From Pseudomonas lini (GTDB lineage: Bacteria; Pseudomonadota; Gammaproteobacteria; Pseudomonadales; Pseudomonadaceae): a DNA stretch of 64,000 nt. Location of the stretch: NCBI RefSeq assembly GCF_964063345.1, contig NZ_OZ061318.1, forward strand, positions 1,550,001-1,614,000. Direction: 5' to 3'. Below are positions 29,396-38,612 of this stretch, piece after piece; positions within the stretch are counted from its first letter, which is position 1; every line of letters begins with the position of its first letter. A model generated the notes under the pieces. The model saw nothing but the letters and a program-made list of their open reading frames with translations. It was not told where the DNA came from and searched no databases. A program made the position numbers and the translations under genes.

Positions 29396-29989
29396 TCAGG
29401 CAAATACTAATGCATCAGGCACATCCACATCCCACAACACACCCGGATCCTGCACCACCACCTCAACCACCCTCGCCTGTGCGAACAGCGACTTGGCGCC
29501 GTGATCACCGGACAACGCCATCAACCCTGGACCAAAGCTTCGCCCGAACCCCACCGGATGCCCATATTGCCCCTCATGCACCGGCACGCTGATGGCATCC
29601 TCGGCAATATTCGCAACAACCTGTTCAATGCTCGACGGCAAGATAAACGGCATATCCCCCAGCATGATCAGCCAGCCACCGAGTTGCGAGCACGCCGCCA
29701 CACCCGCCGCAATGCTGTCGCCCAGACCGGTCGACTCGATCCGCACAATCTCGCAACCATAGGCCTGAGCCATGCGAATCACTTGCGGGCGATCCGCCGT
29801 GGTCACCAGCACGCGCTTCTCAAGCGCGGCCGGCAGATTCACCAGCACCTGCTCGATCATCGAATGCACGGTGACGCCGTCACGACCGGTGCAGTCCACC
29901 AGCAGCTTGTCCTTGTCATCACCCGCTACCTGTCGAAACCGACTGCCCTGCCCCGCGGCCACTACGATAACGCCGATGGGGTCGCTCAT
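29396..29989 (-). CDS. MobA-like molybdenum cofactor nucleotidyltransferase
   Basis: A 197-residue NTP transferase of the MobA/MocA type. It begins VIVVAAGQGSRF, a slightly altered LAAGxxxR nucleotide-binding motif, has DKLLVD, TGLGDSIAAGV and LGDMPFIL with the metal-binding Asp. In operons of this type it attaches CMP to molybdopterin for xanthine-dehydrogenase-family enzymes. It is the last gene of the four-gene unit and overlaps xdhC-like by four bases. Confidence 0.87.
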   Translation of the reverse strand: MSDPIGVIVVAAGQGSRFRQVAGDDKDKLLVDCTGRDGVTVHSMIEQVLVNLPAALEKRVLVTTADRPQVIRMAQAYGCEIVRIESTGLGDSIAAGVAACSQLGGWLIMLGDMPFILPSSIEQVVANIAEDAISVPVHEGQYGHPVGFGRSFGPGLMALSGDHGAKSLFAQARVVEVVVQDPGVLWDVDVPDALVFA

Positions 29990-30969
29990 ACGCCCTCCTG
30001 CAACGGCCTCTTCTGTTTCAGCTCGACGCCGTTCTTGATCGCCACAATTTCGGCCAGCAGCGACAAGGCGATTTCCGCCGGTGTATGGCTGCCGATGTGC
30101 AAACCGATCGGGCCGTGCAACCGCTCGATGGCCTGTTGTGACAAGCCTAGCTGAGCCAGATTGTCCCGGCGCTTCTGGCTGTTAACTCGCGAACCCAGTG
30201 CACCGACATAAAACGCCTTGGAGTCGAGCGCCGTGAGCAGCGCCATGTCATCCAGCCGTGGATCGTGGGTCAGCGCGACAATGGCCGTGCGCTCGTCGGT
30301 CTGGATGCTCAGCACCGCTTCGTCGGGCATGCCCGGGACGAAGCGACCGTGTTGCTCTTCCCAGCCGTAGACGAACTCGGTGCGCGGATCGCAGATCAGC
30401 ACTTCGAAATCCAGCAGTCGGGCCATTTCGGCAACGTACCGCGACAATTGGCCAGCACCGATCAGCAACAGCCGCCAGCGCGGACCATAAATGGCGCGCA
30501 AGGCCTGGCCGTCGAACACCAACGCATCCGTCTTGTTCGCCGACTGCAAAACCACTTCACCGGTCGCCAGATTCAGCTCACGCGCCACGATTTCATGGGC
30601 CTCGCAGCGCGTCAGCAATTCGGCAACCCACGCCGGATCGCCGACGCGCTCTTCGGTCAGGCGCAATGTGCCGCCGCACGGCAAACCAAACCGTGCGGCC
30701 TCCTCCCGGGTGACGCCATAGGTAATCAATTGCACCGGCGGCCCATCGGCCGGGATACGGCCATCGTGCAGCCGGGCAATCAGGTCATCCTCGACGCAGC
30801 CACCGGACACCGAGCCAATCACCACGCCGTCTTCACGCAAAGCCAGCATGGCACCAGGTGCCCGGGGCGCGGTGCCCCAGGTCTGGACCACGCTGTACAA
30901 CATCACCCGCTGACCGGCGCGACGCCATTCCAGCACGCTGCGCAGGACATTCAGGTCGACGCTGTCCAT
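29986..30969 (-). CDS. XdhC/CoxI-family maturation factor
   Basis: A 327-residue XdhC-family protein. The N-terminal CoxI part contains SVVQTWGTAPRAPGAMLAL and SVSGGCVEDDLI, and the C-terminal Rossmann domain has LLLIGAGQLSRYVAEMARLLDF. XdhC proteins bind molybdenum cofactor, promote its sulfuration and insert it into the large subunit. The start shares one base with the stop of the large-subunit gene. Confidence 0.92.
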   Translation of the reverse strand: MDSVDLNVLRSVLEWRRAGQRVMLYSVVQTWGTAPRAPGAMLALREDGVVIGSVSGGCVEDDLIARLHDGRIPADGPPVQLITYGVTREEAARFGLPCGGTLRLTEERVGDPAWVAELLTRCEAHEIVARELNLATGEVVLQSANKTDALVFDGQALRAIYGPRWRLLLIGAGQLSRYVAEMARLLDFEVLICDPRTEFVYGWEEQHGRFVPGMPDEAVLSIQTDERTAIVALTHDPRLDDMALLTALDSKAFYVGALGSRVNSQKRRDNLAQLGLSQQAIERLHGPIGLHIGSHTPAEIALSLLAEIVAIKNGVELKQKRPLQEGV

Positions 30970-33290
30970 CAGGCTTGCGCCTTCTGCCAGCCTTGCAGTT
31001 GATAACGCACGGGCAGGTTACGAATGCGCTTGCCGGTGGCGGCGAAGATCGCGTTGCACAGCGCTGGCGCAATCGGCGGCACGCCCGGCTCACCGACCCC
31101 GCCCAATGGCACATCGCCCGGTGGCGTGACCAGATGCACGGCGACTTCCTTCGGCGCCAGGGACATGCGCGCCACCTCGTACATGTGGAAATTGTCCTGC
31201 TGGACCTTGCCGTCCTTGAAGCTGATTTCCCCCAACACCGCGTTGCCCAGGCCCATGACGCAGGCGCCTTCGAACTGCGAGCGAATACGCTCGGGGTTGA
31301 TCTGCGGGCCGCAATCCACGGCGATATCGGCTTTGTGCACGATCAACGTGCCATCGTCTTTGACTTCCACCTCGATCACCGCCGCCACATAAGTGACAAA
31401 ACTATAGTGCACCGCCAGGCCCAAGCCTCGTCCCTTGGGCAACTCACGCCCCCAACCGGCCGCTTTGGCGGCGGTTTCCAGCACGGTGCGCATCCGTGCG
31501 GTATCGATTGGATAACGCTCGGGAGATTCGCCGTAGTTCCACTCTTCACTCAAGGTGCGCGGATCGATCGATCTGTCCGGGCCGAGCAGTTTGATCTGGT
31601 ATTTGAGCGGATCCTGGCCAGCCTTGTGGGCCAGTTCATCGACAAAGCTCTGAATCGCAAAACCGTGGGGAATGTTAGACACCGAGCGATACCAGCCGAC
31701 CCGGGTATGGACCGCCGCTTCAGGATTTTCCAGACGCACGTTGGGGATCGCGTAAGCCATGTTGGTAAAGCCCATGCCCAGCTCGAAAGCCGCCTCATGG
31801 TTCATCCCCGGCGCGAACAGCGCGGTGATACTTGGCGCCACTGTGCGGTGCAGCCAGCCGGACGGCAGGCCGTCCTTGTTCAGGCTGGCCTTCAGGTATT
31901 CGGCCGACACGGTGTGGAAATAGGAGTTGTGGATGTCATCTTCACGGGTCCATTGCACCCGCACTGCCTTGTCCGGGAACTCCTTGGCCAGGATCGCCGC
32001 TTCAACGACGAAGTCCGGTTTGGATTTGCGCCCGAAACCGCCGCCGAGCAAGGTGACGTTGAGCGTGACGTTATCGAATGGAATGCCGAGGCGCTCACCG
32101 ATCCGTTCACGGGTGACTTGCGGGGCCTGGCTTGGGGCCCACGCTTCGCATACGCCTTCCTTGAAGCGGGCGATAGCGACCATCGGTTCCATTGGCGATT
32201 GCGCCAGGTGCGGCAGGTAGTAAGAGGCTTCGAGGGTGCTGTCGGCGCTGCTCATGGCCTGGTCGATGCCGCCGGTATTGCGCACCACTTTGCCGGGCTT
32301 GAGGGACGCGGCTTCGAGTTCCTTGCGGTAGGCGATCGAGTCATAACTGGCGTTGGGGCCGTCATCCCACTCGATTTTCAGCGCCTCGCGGCCCTTGATC
32401 GCTGCCCAGGTATTGCTGGCTACCACGGCCACACCGCCCAGAGGCTGAAACTCTGACGGCAATGGACGGCTTTCGATTTGCAGAACCTTGATCACGCCCG
32501 GGACTTTCATCGCGGCGCTGGCATCGAAGGATTTGACCTTGCCGCCGTAGACCGCTGGACGCGCGATGGTAGCGAATAGCATGCCCTCGAAGTGCACATC
32601 GGCGCCGTAGACCGCGCGACCATTGACGATGTCCGCACCGTCGATGGCCTTGGTGCCTTCCTTGCCGATGTAACGAAATTCCGAGGGCTGCTTGAGCCGC
32701 AGACTGTCGCGGGCCGGCACCGCCAGTGCACCGGCAGCAGCGGCCAAGGCGCCGTAGCCCAGTTCACGACCGGTCGGTTGGTGAATGACTTTATGCAGCT
32801 GCGCACGGCACTCGCTGACCGGCACTTTCCACTGCGCGGCGGCGGCTTGCTCAAGCATGGTCCGCGCGGCAGCACCGCAACGGCGCATCGGCTCGTACCA
32901 GTGACGCATGCTGCGCGAACCGTCGGTGTCCTGGTTGCCGAAACGCACTTCGTCGCCCGGCGCCTGTTGCACTTTGACCAGCGCCCAATCGGCCTCCAGT
33001 TCATCGGCCACTACCATGGTCAGGCTGGTGCGCACGCCCTGGCCCATTTCCGAGCGGTTGCAAACCACGGTCACGCTGCCATCGGCGGCAATGCTGACGT
33101 AAACCTTAGGATCATCGATCCAGCCGTTGGGCATGCCGTCAGCGCCGAACTTCTTGTCTTTCTCGGCGGCAAGCGCGTCCTGCCAGCCCCAACTGGCTGC
33201 CAGCACCAGCGCACTGGTGGCGCCCACGCCTTTGAGGAAACCGCGGCGGCTGAGGTTGCTCAGCGCAAAGTCATTGGGTAGCTGGCTCAT
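30969..33290 (-). CDS. Molybdopterin-binding large subunit, xanthine oxidase family (IorB-like)
   Basis: A 773-residue catalytic subunit of the isoquinoline 1-oxidoreductase/aldehyde oxidase type. A twin-arginine signal ([23 protein letters not shown]) near residues 12-35 indicates folded export to the periplasm. The molybdopterin domains include [31 protein letters not shown] and [19 protein letters not shown] with the catalytic Glu (VGEPG). It partners with the [2Fe-2S] subunit encoded just upstream. No cytochrome c subunit is present in the operon. Substrate unknown (aldehyde or N-heterocycle). Confidence 0.92.
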   Translation of the reverse strand: MSQLPNDFALSNLSRRGFLKGVGATSALVLAASWGWQDALAAEKDKKFGADGMPNGWIDDPKVYVSIAADGSVTVVCNRSEMGQGVRTSLTMVVADELEADWALVKVQQAPGDEVRFGNQDTDGSRSMRHWYEPMRRCGAAARTMLEQAAAAQWKVPVSECRAQLHKVIHQPTGRELGYGALAAAAGALAVPARDSLRLKQPSEFRYIGKEGTKAIDGADIVNGRAVYGADVHFEGMLFATIARPAVYGGKVKSFDASAAMKVPGVIKVLQIESRPLPSEFQPLGGVAVVASNTWAAIKGREALKIEWDDGPNASYDSIAYRKELEAASLKPGKVVRNTGGIDQAMSSADSTLEASYYLPHLAQSPMEPMVAIARFKEGVCEAWAPSQAPQVTRERIGERLGIPFDNVTLNVTLLGGGFGRKSKPDFVVEAAILAKEFPDKAVRVQWTREDDIHNSYFHTVSAEYLKASLNKDGLPSGWLHRTVAPSITALFAPGMNHEAAFELGMGFTNMAYAIPNVRLENPEAAVHTRVGWYRSVSNIPHGFAIQSFVDELAHKAGQDPLKYQIKLLGPDRSIDPRTLSEEWNYGESPERYPIDTARMRTVLETAAKAAGWGRELPKGRGLGLAVHYSFVTYVAAVIEVEVKDDGTLIVHKADIAVDCGPQINPERIRSQFEGACVMGLGNAVLGEISFKDGKVQQDNFHMYEVARMSLAPKEVAVHLVTPPGDVPLGGVGEPGVPPIAPALCNAIFAATGKRIRNLPVRYQLQGWQKAQA

Positions 33291-33757
33291 GCCTTGGCCT
33301 CCTTCAGGTGAGTGGATGCCTGGCGGATGGCGGTCTTGATCCGGTTGTAGGTGCCGCAACGGCAAATGTTGCCGACCATCGCCTCTTCAATCTGCTCGTC
33401 GCTGGGGTTCGGGTTGGTTTTCAGCAATGCGGTGGCCGACATGATCTGCCCGCCCTGGCAGTAACCGCACTGGGCCACGGCGCTGTCGAGCCAGGCTTGC
33501 TGGACGACTTTGCCAACCGGGTCAGCGTGCAGGTTATCGATGGTGGTGATGTTCTGGCCAACTACCGAGCCGATTGGCGTGATGCAACTGCGCGCAGGCG
33601 CGCCGTCGATATGTATGGTGCAGGCGCCACACAGGCCCATGCCGCAGCCGAATTTGGTGCCGTTGTAACCGGCCACGTCACGGATCGCCCAGAGCAGCGG
33701 CATGTCCTCGGTGACATCGAGTTGATGATCTTGTCCATTGAGTTTCAGGGTAATCAT
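33287..33757 (-). CDS. [2Fe-2S] small subunit (IorA-like)
   Basis: A 156-residue iron-sulfur subunit with two clusters: plant-type GCGMGLCGACTIHIDG with a further Cys in RSCITP, and the C-terminal helical domain CGYCQGGQIMSA...NICRCGTYNRI. The start at 33757 gives MITLKLNGQ, as usual for the family. It overlaps the large-subunit gene by four bases. It has no signal and would be carried out by the Tat signal of its partner. Confidence 0.93.
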   Translation of the reverse strand: MITLKLNGQDHQLDVTEDMPLLWAIRDVAGYNGTKFGCGMGLCGACTIHIDGAPARSCITPIGSVVGQNITTIDNLHADPVGKVVQQAWLDSAVAQCGYCQGGQIMSATALLKTNPNPSDEQIEEAMVGNICRCGTYNRIKTAIRQASTHLKEAKA

Positions 33758-33936
33758 GGGCACGCCCGCATAGTTATAGAGGTTATGGGGTCGAGCAATC
33801 TGCCGCGTGGGTTCCTTCACGCAGATCGACTCAGGCTAATGGGCTCTCTTATGCGGACGGCAACGTCTGCACCGGGCCTTTGGTGGAGCAAATGCTTGCA
33901 TCGTTAGGTCGCTAAGTTAACTCAGCATTAACAAAA

Positions 33937-33969
33937 AAGCCCTGCACATCTGAAGATGTGCAGGGCTTT
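33937..33969 (-). terminator. Terminator after murB
   Basis: AAAGCCCTGCACATCT and AGATGTGCAGGGCTTT make a 15-16 base stem with a very short loop; T residues follow on the minus strand. It ends the exbB-to-murB operon. Confidence 0.9.
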
Positions 33970-33993
33970 GGAATCAGCCGTGAAAGCGTAGCC

Positions 33994-35013
33994 TCAATAC
34001 CGATTGGGCTCCATTTCCAGGTCGACGTGGAAACGTTCTGAAATGTCTTTCTGGATGCGTTGCGCCAGATTCAACAATTGCAGGCCCGTTGCGGTGCCGT
34101 AGTTGACCAGCACCAGTGCCTGTAATTTATGCACACCGGCATCACCGTCGCGAAAGCCTTTCCAGCCGGCCCGTTCGATCAGCCAGCCCGCCGCCAGTTT
34201 CATTTGCCCGTCAGGTTGCGCGTAGGCCACCAAGTCCGGGTATTCAACTTTTAGCTGTGCGACCAATGCCGCTGGCACCAAGGGGTTCTTGAAGAAGCTG
34301 CCGGCATTGCCGAGCACCGCCGGGTCCGGGAGTTTTTCGTTGCGAATGCTGCATATGGCCTGGCTGACATCGGTAGGCGTCGGGTGATCAATGCCCAGCG
34401 ACGTCAGGCGCTGGCGAACCGGCCCGTATTCCAGGTGCAGGTGCGCGGTACGCGTGAGGGTGAAACGCACCCGCAGGATCAACCAACGCCCCGGCTCCTG
34501 TTTGAACAGGCTGTCACGGTAGGCAAAGTTGCACTCGGCCAGCGTGAAGTCCCGCAACTCGCCGGTTTGCCGATCAAGGGCCGTCAGGCCGGCAAAAACG
34601 TCTTTTATCTCGACGCCGTAAGCGCCGATATTCTGCATCGGTGCCGCGCCCACAGTGCCGGGAATCAGGCTGAGGTTTTCCAGCCCCGACAACCCTTGCG
34701 CCAAGGTGTGTTGCACAAACGGATGCCACGGCTCGCCCGCCTCGGCTTCGATCACCACCTGGTTGCCGTCATCGCTCAGTAGGCGAATCCCCCGCGTGGC
34801 CATGCGCAGCACCAGTGCCTGGACATCAGCGGTCAGCAGCAAATTGCTGCCACCACCGATCACCAGCACGAGCACATCATGCTCCACCCCGTACGTCAGG
34901 GCTTCGCGCACGTCGGCATCGCTATGGGCCTCGGCAAACAGCCGGGCCTGAACATCCACGCCAAAGCTGTTGAACGGCTTGAGCGATACCAGCGGATGTA
35001 CCTGCAAACTCAT
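33994..35013 (-). CDS. murB: UDP-N-acetylenolpyruvoylglucosamine reductase
   Basis: A 339-residue FAD enzyme for peptidoglycan precursor synthesis, type I (E. coli-like) by length. FNSFGVDVQARL, VLVIGGGSNLLL, LSLIPGTVGAAPMQNIGAYGVEI and NAGSFFKNPLV (with the catalytic Ser) are visible. It overlaps ptpA by four bases and ends the operon before a strong terminator. Confidence 0.96.
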   Translation of the reverse strand: MSLQVHPLVSLKPFNSFGVDVQARLFAEAHSDADVREALTYGVEHDVLVLVIGGGSNLLLTADVQALVLRMATRGIRLLSDDGNQVVIEAEAGEPWHPFVQHTLAQGLSGLENLSLIPGTVGAAPMQNIGAYGVEIKDVFAGLTALDRQTGELRDFTLAECNFAYRDSLFKQEPGRWLILRVRFTLTRTAHLHLEYGPVRQRLTSLGIDHPTPTDVSQAICSIRNEKLPDPAVLGNAGSFFKNPLVPAALVAQLKVEYPDLVAYAQPDGQMKLAAGWLIERAGWKGFRDGDAGVHKLQALVLVNYGTATGLQLLNLAQRIQKDISERFHVDLEMEPNRY

Positions 35014-35474
35014 AACCGGCCCTTCAATTCGATTACCAGCAGATCGCTGGCGCGCTCGATCAGGTCCAGTACCTGTTCGAAACCCTGGTCGCTGTCGTGA
35101 TAAGGATCCGGCACTTCATCGATTTCCGACTGGAAGCGACGCAGGAACAGGTCCAGCTCGGCCTTGCCCTTGGCCGGTTGCAGGGCCTTGAGGTGACGCA
35201 GGTTGCTGTTGTCCATCGCCAGAATCAGGTCGTAGGTGGCGAAATCGGCGCGGCTGACTTGCTGAGCGCGCTGGGCGGACAAGTCGTAGCCGCGCAGTTT
35301 CGCCGCGGCCTGGCTGCGCTTGTCCGGGGGCTTGCCGACGTGCCAGTCACCGGTGCCAGCGGAAGCCACCTCGACTTGATCGGCCAGCCCCGCCTCACGC
35401 AGTTTGTGCCGCAACACGCCTTCGGCCGTGGGGGAACGGCAGATATTGCCCAGGCAGACGAACAGAACCCGCAT
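35010..35474 (-). CDS. Low-molecular-weight protein-tyrosine phosphatase
   Basis: A 154-residue phosphatase. The P-loop VCLGNICRSPTAEG holds nucleophile Cys7 and Arg13, and VPDPYHD holds the general acid. It is fused in order between kdsB and murB with one- and four-base overlaps, the PA2978 position. The cellular target is unknown; relatives act on capsule or LPS tyrosine kinases. Confidence 0.94.
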   Translation of the reverse strand: MRVLFVCLGNICRSPTAEGVLRHKLREAGLADQVEVASAGTGDWHVGKPPDKRSQAAAKLRGYDLSAQRAQQVSRADFATYDLILAMDNSNLRHLKALQPAKGKAELDLFLRRFQSEIDEVPDPYHDSDQGFEQVLDLIERASDLLVIELKGRL

Positions 35475-36238
35475 CAGGCCTCCAGCAAGCGACGAACGCG
35501 CTCGAGGTCTTCAAGGGTATCGACACCGGTGGGCGGCGCGATCAGCGCATCGGCAACGTGAATCCGTACACCGTGCCAGAGCGCCCGCAGTTGCTCCAGA
35601 GACTCGGTGTTTTCCAGCCAGCACGGGCCCCAAGTGACGAAGTCATGCAGAAAACCGGCGCGATAGGCATAAATGCCGATGTGGCGGCGATACGGCACCC
35701 CTTCCGGCAATTGCTCGCGGCTCTTGGCGAACGCGTCGCGAGCCCACGGCAAGGTGGCACGACTGAACGTCAGCGCCAGGCCATTGAGGTCGCTGACCAC
35801 CTTGACCACGTTGGGATTGAACAGGGTTTCCACGTCTTCGATCGGCTCGGCCAGGGTGGCCATGCGCGCTTCGGTGTGGGCAGCCAGGTTAGCGGCGACC
35901 TGATCGATCACGCTCGGTGGAATCAATGGCTCGTCGCCCTGAACGTTGACCACGATAGCGTCCGGGGCCAGGCCCAGTTTCGCCGCGACTTCGGCCAGAC
36001 GGTCAGTGCCGGAATTGTGGTCTTCGCGAGTCAGCACCACTTCGGCGCCAAAGCTTTTGCAGGCCTCAATGATACGCACATCGTCGGTGGCCACAACTAC
36101 GCGCTGAGCGCTGCTTTTGCTCGCCTGTTCCCAGACGTGCTGGATCATCGGCTTGCCGGCGATCAGCAGCAGAGGTTTGCCCGGCAGACGGGTGGAGGCA
36201 TAGCGCGATGGAATGACAACGGTAAAGGCTGTGGTCAT
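35474..36238 (-). CDS. kdsB: CMP-KDO synthetase
   Basis: A 254-residue cytidylyltransferase activating KDO for LPS core. It starts [17 protein letters not shown], has [21 protein letters not shown] and the YAYRAGFL and EQLRAL stretches typical of KdsB. It overlaps the Trm112-like gene by four bases. Confidence 0.96.
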   Translation of the reverse strand: MTTAFTVVIPSRYASTRLPGKPLLLIAGKPMIQHVWEQASKSSAQRVVVATDDVRIIEACKSFGAEVVLTREDHNSGTDRLAEVAAKLGLAPDAIVVNVQGDEPLIPPSVIDQVAANLAAHTEARMATLAEPIEDVETLFNPNVVKVVSDLNGLALTFSRATLPWARDAFAKSREQLPEGVPYRRHIGIYAYRAGFLHDFVTWGPCWLENTESLEQLRALWHGVRIHVADALIAPPTGVDTLEDLERVRRLLEA

Positions 36239-36420
36239 TTATCCAGACGCTCGTCAGTGGTCAGGGTGCGCGCTTCACTTTCGAGCATCACCGGGATGCC
36301 GTCGCGAATCGGGTATGCGAGGCCAGCGCCCTTGCTGATCAGCTCGGTTTTGTCGGCGCTGAGCTTGAGCGGACCTTTGCAGATCGGGCAAGCGAGAATA
36401 TCGAGCAATTTGGTGTCCAT
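36235..36420 (-). CDS. Trm112/YcaR-family small protein
   Basis: A 61-residue protein [19 protein letters not shown]..., with a CPIC half zinc site; the second cysteine pair is missing, as usual in the proteobacterial forms. The start at 36420 follows a GGGAA and matches relatives. It sits between lpxK and kdsB as in P. aeruginosa and E. coli (ycaR). Role unproven. Confidence 0.92.
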   Translation of the reverse strand: MDTKLLDILACPICKGPLKLSADKTELISKGAGLAYPIRDGIPVMLESEARTLTTDERLDK

Positions 36421-36445
36421 GAACATTCCCTGGATAGAAACGGAG

Positions 36446-37456
36446 TTAAGGCAAAAGACGAGCCGGCAACAGGCGTATCAGCTGCGTATCGAACCAGGCC
36501 ACGAAGGCCGGCGATGGCGCAGCATCGACCGCCAGGTACCACCAATCGGCTGCGGCGAAGGCACGGCACTTCACCGCGTCCTTTTCCGTCATCACCACTG
36601 GCAATGACGGTGTGAAATTCAAGGCCTGCACGCTGTACTCCGCGTGGTCGGCAAATGCATGCGGCACTGGCCGCCAGTGTAGCGTTTCGAGGGTCGTGAA
36701 GAAACGCTGGGGATTGCCAATCCCGGCGACGGCGTGAAGGGCCTGGCCTGCGGGGAAGTGGTCGAGAGGCCGGCGTTCGCCGCTTTGCAGATTGACCAGC
36801 GCGGTGGGTTGCAGCTGGAAGGCAAAACCGTCGATGCGGTCGGCCGCGGCGCCGTTATAAAGCACCGCATCGACGCTTTGCAGACGCTCGATCGGTTCGC
36901 GCAACGGCCCGGCCGGCAGGCAACGCTGGTTGCCCAGCCCCCGGGCGGCATCGATCAGCACCAGTTCCAGGTGCCGGGCCAGCCGATAATGCTGCATGCC
37001 GTCGTCAGAGAGGATCAGGTCCAGCGGCTCACTCGCCAGCAAGGCTTTGACTGCACTGCTGCGGTCCGGGTCGATCATCAGCGGCACGCCGGTGCGCTGG
37101 ACGATCAATAACGGTTCATCACCCGCCACGTCCGCGCTTTGATCCGCCTTGACCCGCCACGGCAATTGCGCAGGTTTGGCGCCGTAACCACGGCTGACCA
37201 CGCCGACCCGCAGCCCGCTGCGCTGGCAATGCTCGATCATCCACAGAATCAGCGGCGTCTTGCCGGTACCGCCGACCGTGATGTTGCCGACCACAATCAA
37301 CGGCACCGGCGGTTGGTAGATCTCGCCCTCGCCGGCCAAAAAGCGCTCGCGCTTGCCGGTGACCACGCGCCGATACAGCCATTCCAGAGGCTGCAACAGC
37401 TTCAGCGCCGGATGGCCTTCGTACCACGCAGCGAGCAATCGATCGGACATGGCCAT
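36446..37456 (-). CDS. lpxK: Tetraacyldisaccharide 4'-kinase
   Basis: A 336-residue membrane-associated kinase of lipid A synthesis. The P-loop is [12 protein letters not shown], with [15 protein letters not shown] and the [10 protein letters not shown] motif. The start codon shares a base with the exbD stop; an ATG two codons in is the alternative. It lies in the exbB-exbD-lpxK-trm112-kdsB order. Confidence 0.95.
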   Translation of the reverse strand: MAMSDRLLAAWYEGHPALKLLQPLEWLYRRVVTGKRERFLAGEGEIYQPPVPLIVVGNITVGGTGKTPLILWMIEHCQRSGLRVGVVSRGYGAKPAQLPWRVKADQSADVAGDEPLLIVQRTGVPLMIDPDRSSAVKALLASEPLDLILSDDGMQHYRLARHLELVLIDAARGLGNQRCLPAGPLREPIERLQSVDAVLYNGAAADRIDGFAFQLQPTALVNLQSGERRPLDHFPAGQALHAVAGIGNPQRFFTTLETLHWRPVPHAFADHAEYSVQALNFTPSLPVVMTEKDAVKCRAFAAADWWYLAVDAAPSPAFVAWFDTQLIRLLPARLLP

Positions 37457-37884
37457 CAGGACGCCGGCGCCGCCTCGACAGTGGTCATGCGCAAGTGACT
37501 GAAGCCGAGCTTGCCGGCAGCGTCCATCGCAGTGATGACGGACTGATGGGGGGTCTTGCCATCGGCGCTGATGGACAATGGCAAGTTGGTGTCGCCATTG
37601 GATTCTTTCTGCAGCGCTTCCATCAGGCTGGTCAGGTCATTCTTCGGCAACAACTGGTTGTTCACGGAGAACGCACCTTCGGCGCTGATGGCGATGTCCA
37701 GTTGCTTGGCCTGCTGGTCCTCGGCCGGGGAACCGCTGACCGCTTCCGGCAGGTCGACGCGCAACTGGGTTTCACGGGTGAAGGTGGTGGTCACAACGAA
37801 AAACAGCAGCAGGATAAACACCACGTCGATCAACGACGCGAGGTTGATGTCTATCGTTTCCCGTGGTTTACGACGGAATTTCAC
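37456..37884 (-). CDS. exbD: ExbD/TolR-family biopolymer transport protein
   Basis: A 142-residue protein with a single N-terminal membrane helix ([21 protein letters not shown]) carrying the conserved Asp that conducts protons, and a periplasmic domain. With the ExbB-type protein it forms a proton-driven motor that powers TonB- or Tol-like proteins. It overlaps exbB by four bases. No tonB gene is adjacent. Confidence 0.92.
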   Translation of the reverse strand: MKFRRKPRETIDINLASLIDVVFILLLFFVVTTTFTRETQLRVDLPEAVSGSPAEDQQAKQLDIAISAEGAFSVNNQLLPKNDLTSLMEALQKESNGDTNLPLSISADGKTPHQSVITAMDAAGKLGFSHLRMTTVEAAPAS

Positions 37885-38516
37885 GCTTTACCCTCAGCCA
37901 GATCCACGTCGCGGTCACCCTGCACTACCTCGACCAGCTTGATCGCTTCCTGCTCCATGCCCACCACCAGTTCATCGATCCGGCGTTGCAGGAAACGGTG
38001 GAAGAACACGGCCGGGATACCGACCATCAGACCGGCGGCGGTGGTGATCAGCGCTTTGGAAATACCACCGGCCAATACGGCGGCATTGGTGCCCATGCCC
38101 GTGCCCATGAACGCACTGAAAATATCGATCATGCCCAGCACCGTACCCAGCAGCCCCAACAATGGGGCCATGGCGGCGATGGTGCCGAGGGCGTTGATGT
38201 AGCGCTCGAGCTCATGAATCACCCGCGCTGCGGCCTCTTCGATGCACTCTTTCATGATCTCGCGACCATGCCTGGAGTTCGCCAGACCGGCGGCCAGGAT
38301 CTCGCCCAACGGAGAGTTGGCGCGCAGTTCCTTGAGTTTTTCTTTATTGAGTTGTTTGTCCTTGATCCAGACCCAGACTTGCCCGAGCAAATGCTCCGGG
38401 GTCACGCGGCTGGCACGCAGGGTCCACAGACGCTCGGCGACGATCGCCATGGCGGCGATGGAACTCAGAATGATCGGCAGCATCATCCAGCCGCCGGATT
38501 TGACCAATTCCCACAC
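37881..38516 (-). CDS. exbB: ExbB/TolQ-family proton channel protein
   Basis: A 211-residue membrane protein with three hydrophobic segments and the MotA/TolQ/ExbB domain (ALGTIAAMAPLLGLLGTVLGMIDIF, then GGISKALITTAAGLMVGIPAVFF). It is first of the operon leading to lpxK, kdsB and murB. This genomic form belongs to the orphan ExbB-ExbD pair placed with comEC in many proteobacteria, which has been linked to LPS transport. Confidence 0.92.
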   Translation of the reverse strand: MWELVKSGGWMMLPIILSSIAAMAIVAERLWTLRASRVTPEHLLGQVWVWIKDKQLNKEKLKELRANSPLGEILAAGLANSRHGREIMKECIEEAAARVIHELERYINALGTIAAMAPLLGLLGTVLGMIDIFSAFMGTGMGTNAAVLAGGISKALITTAAGLMVGIPAVFFHRFLQRRIDELVVGMEQEAIKLVEVVQGDRDVDLAEGKA

Positions 38517-38612
38517 AGTGACAGTCCCCTCGAAAAGTGCGCCACTCTAACATAGGGGGTGGACGCACCGAAGACCGCGATGTCGCATCCGGTCGGGCTT
38601 CAATAGTTCGGG

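Noticed and set aside
30858-32456. 532-codon plus-strand frame within the molybdenum large-subunit gene
   Set aside because: Antisense shadow; His/Arg/Gln-rich translation typical of GC-rich reverse frames.
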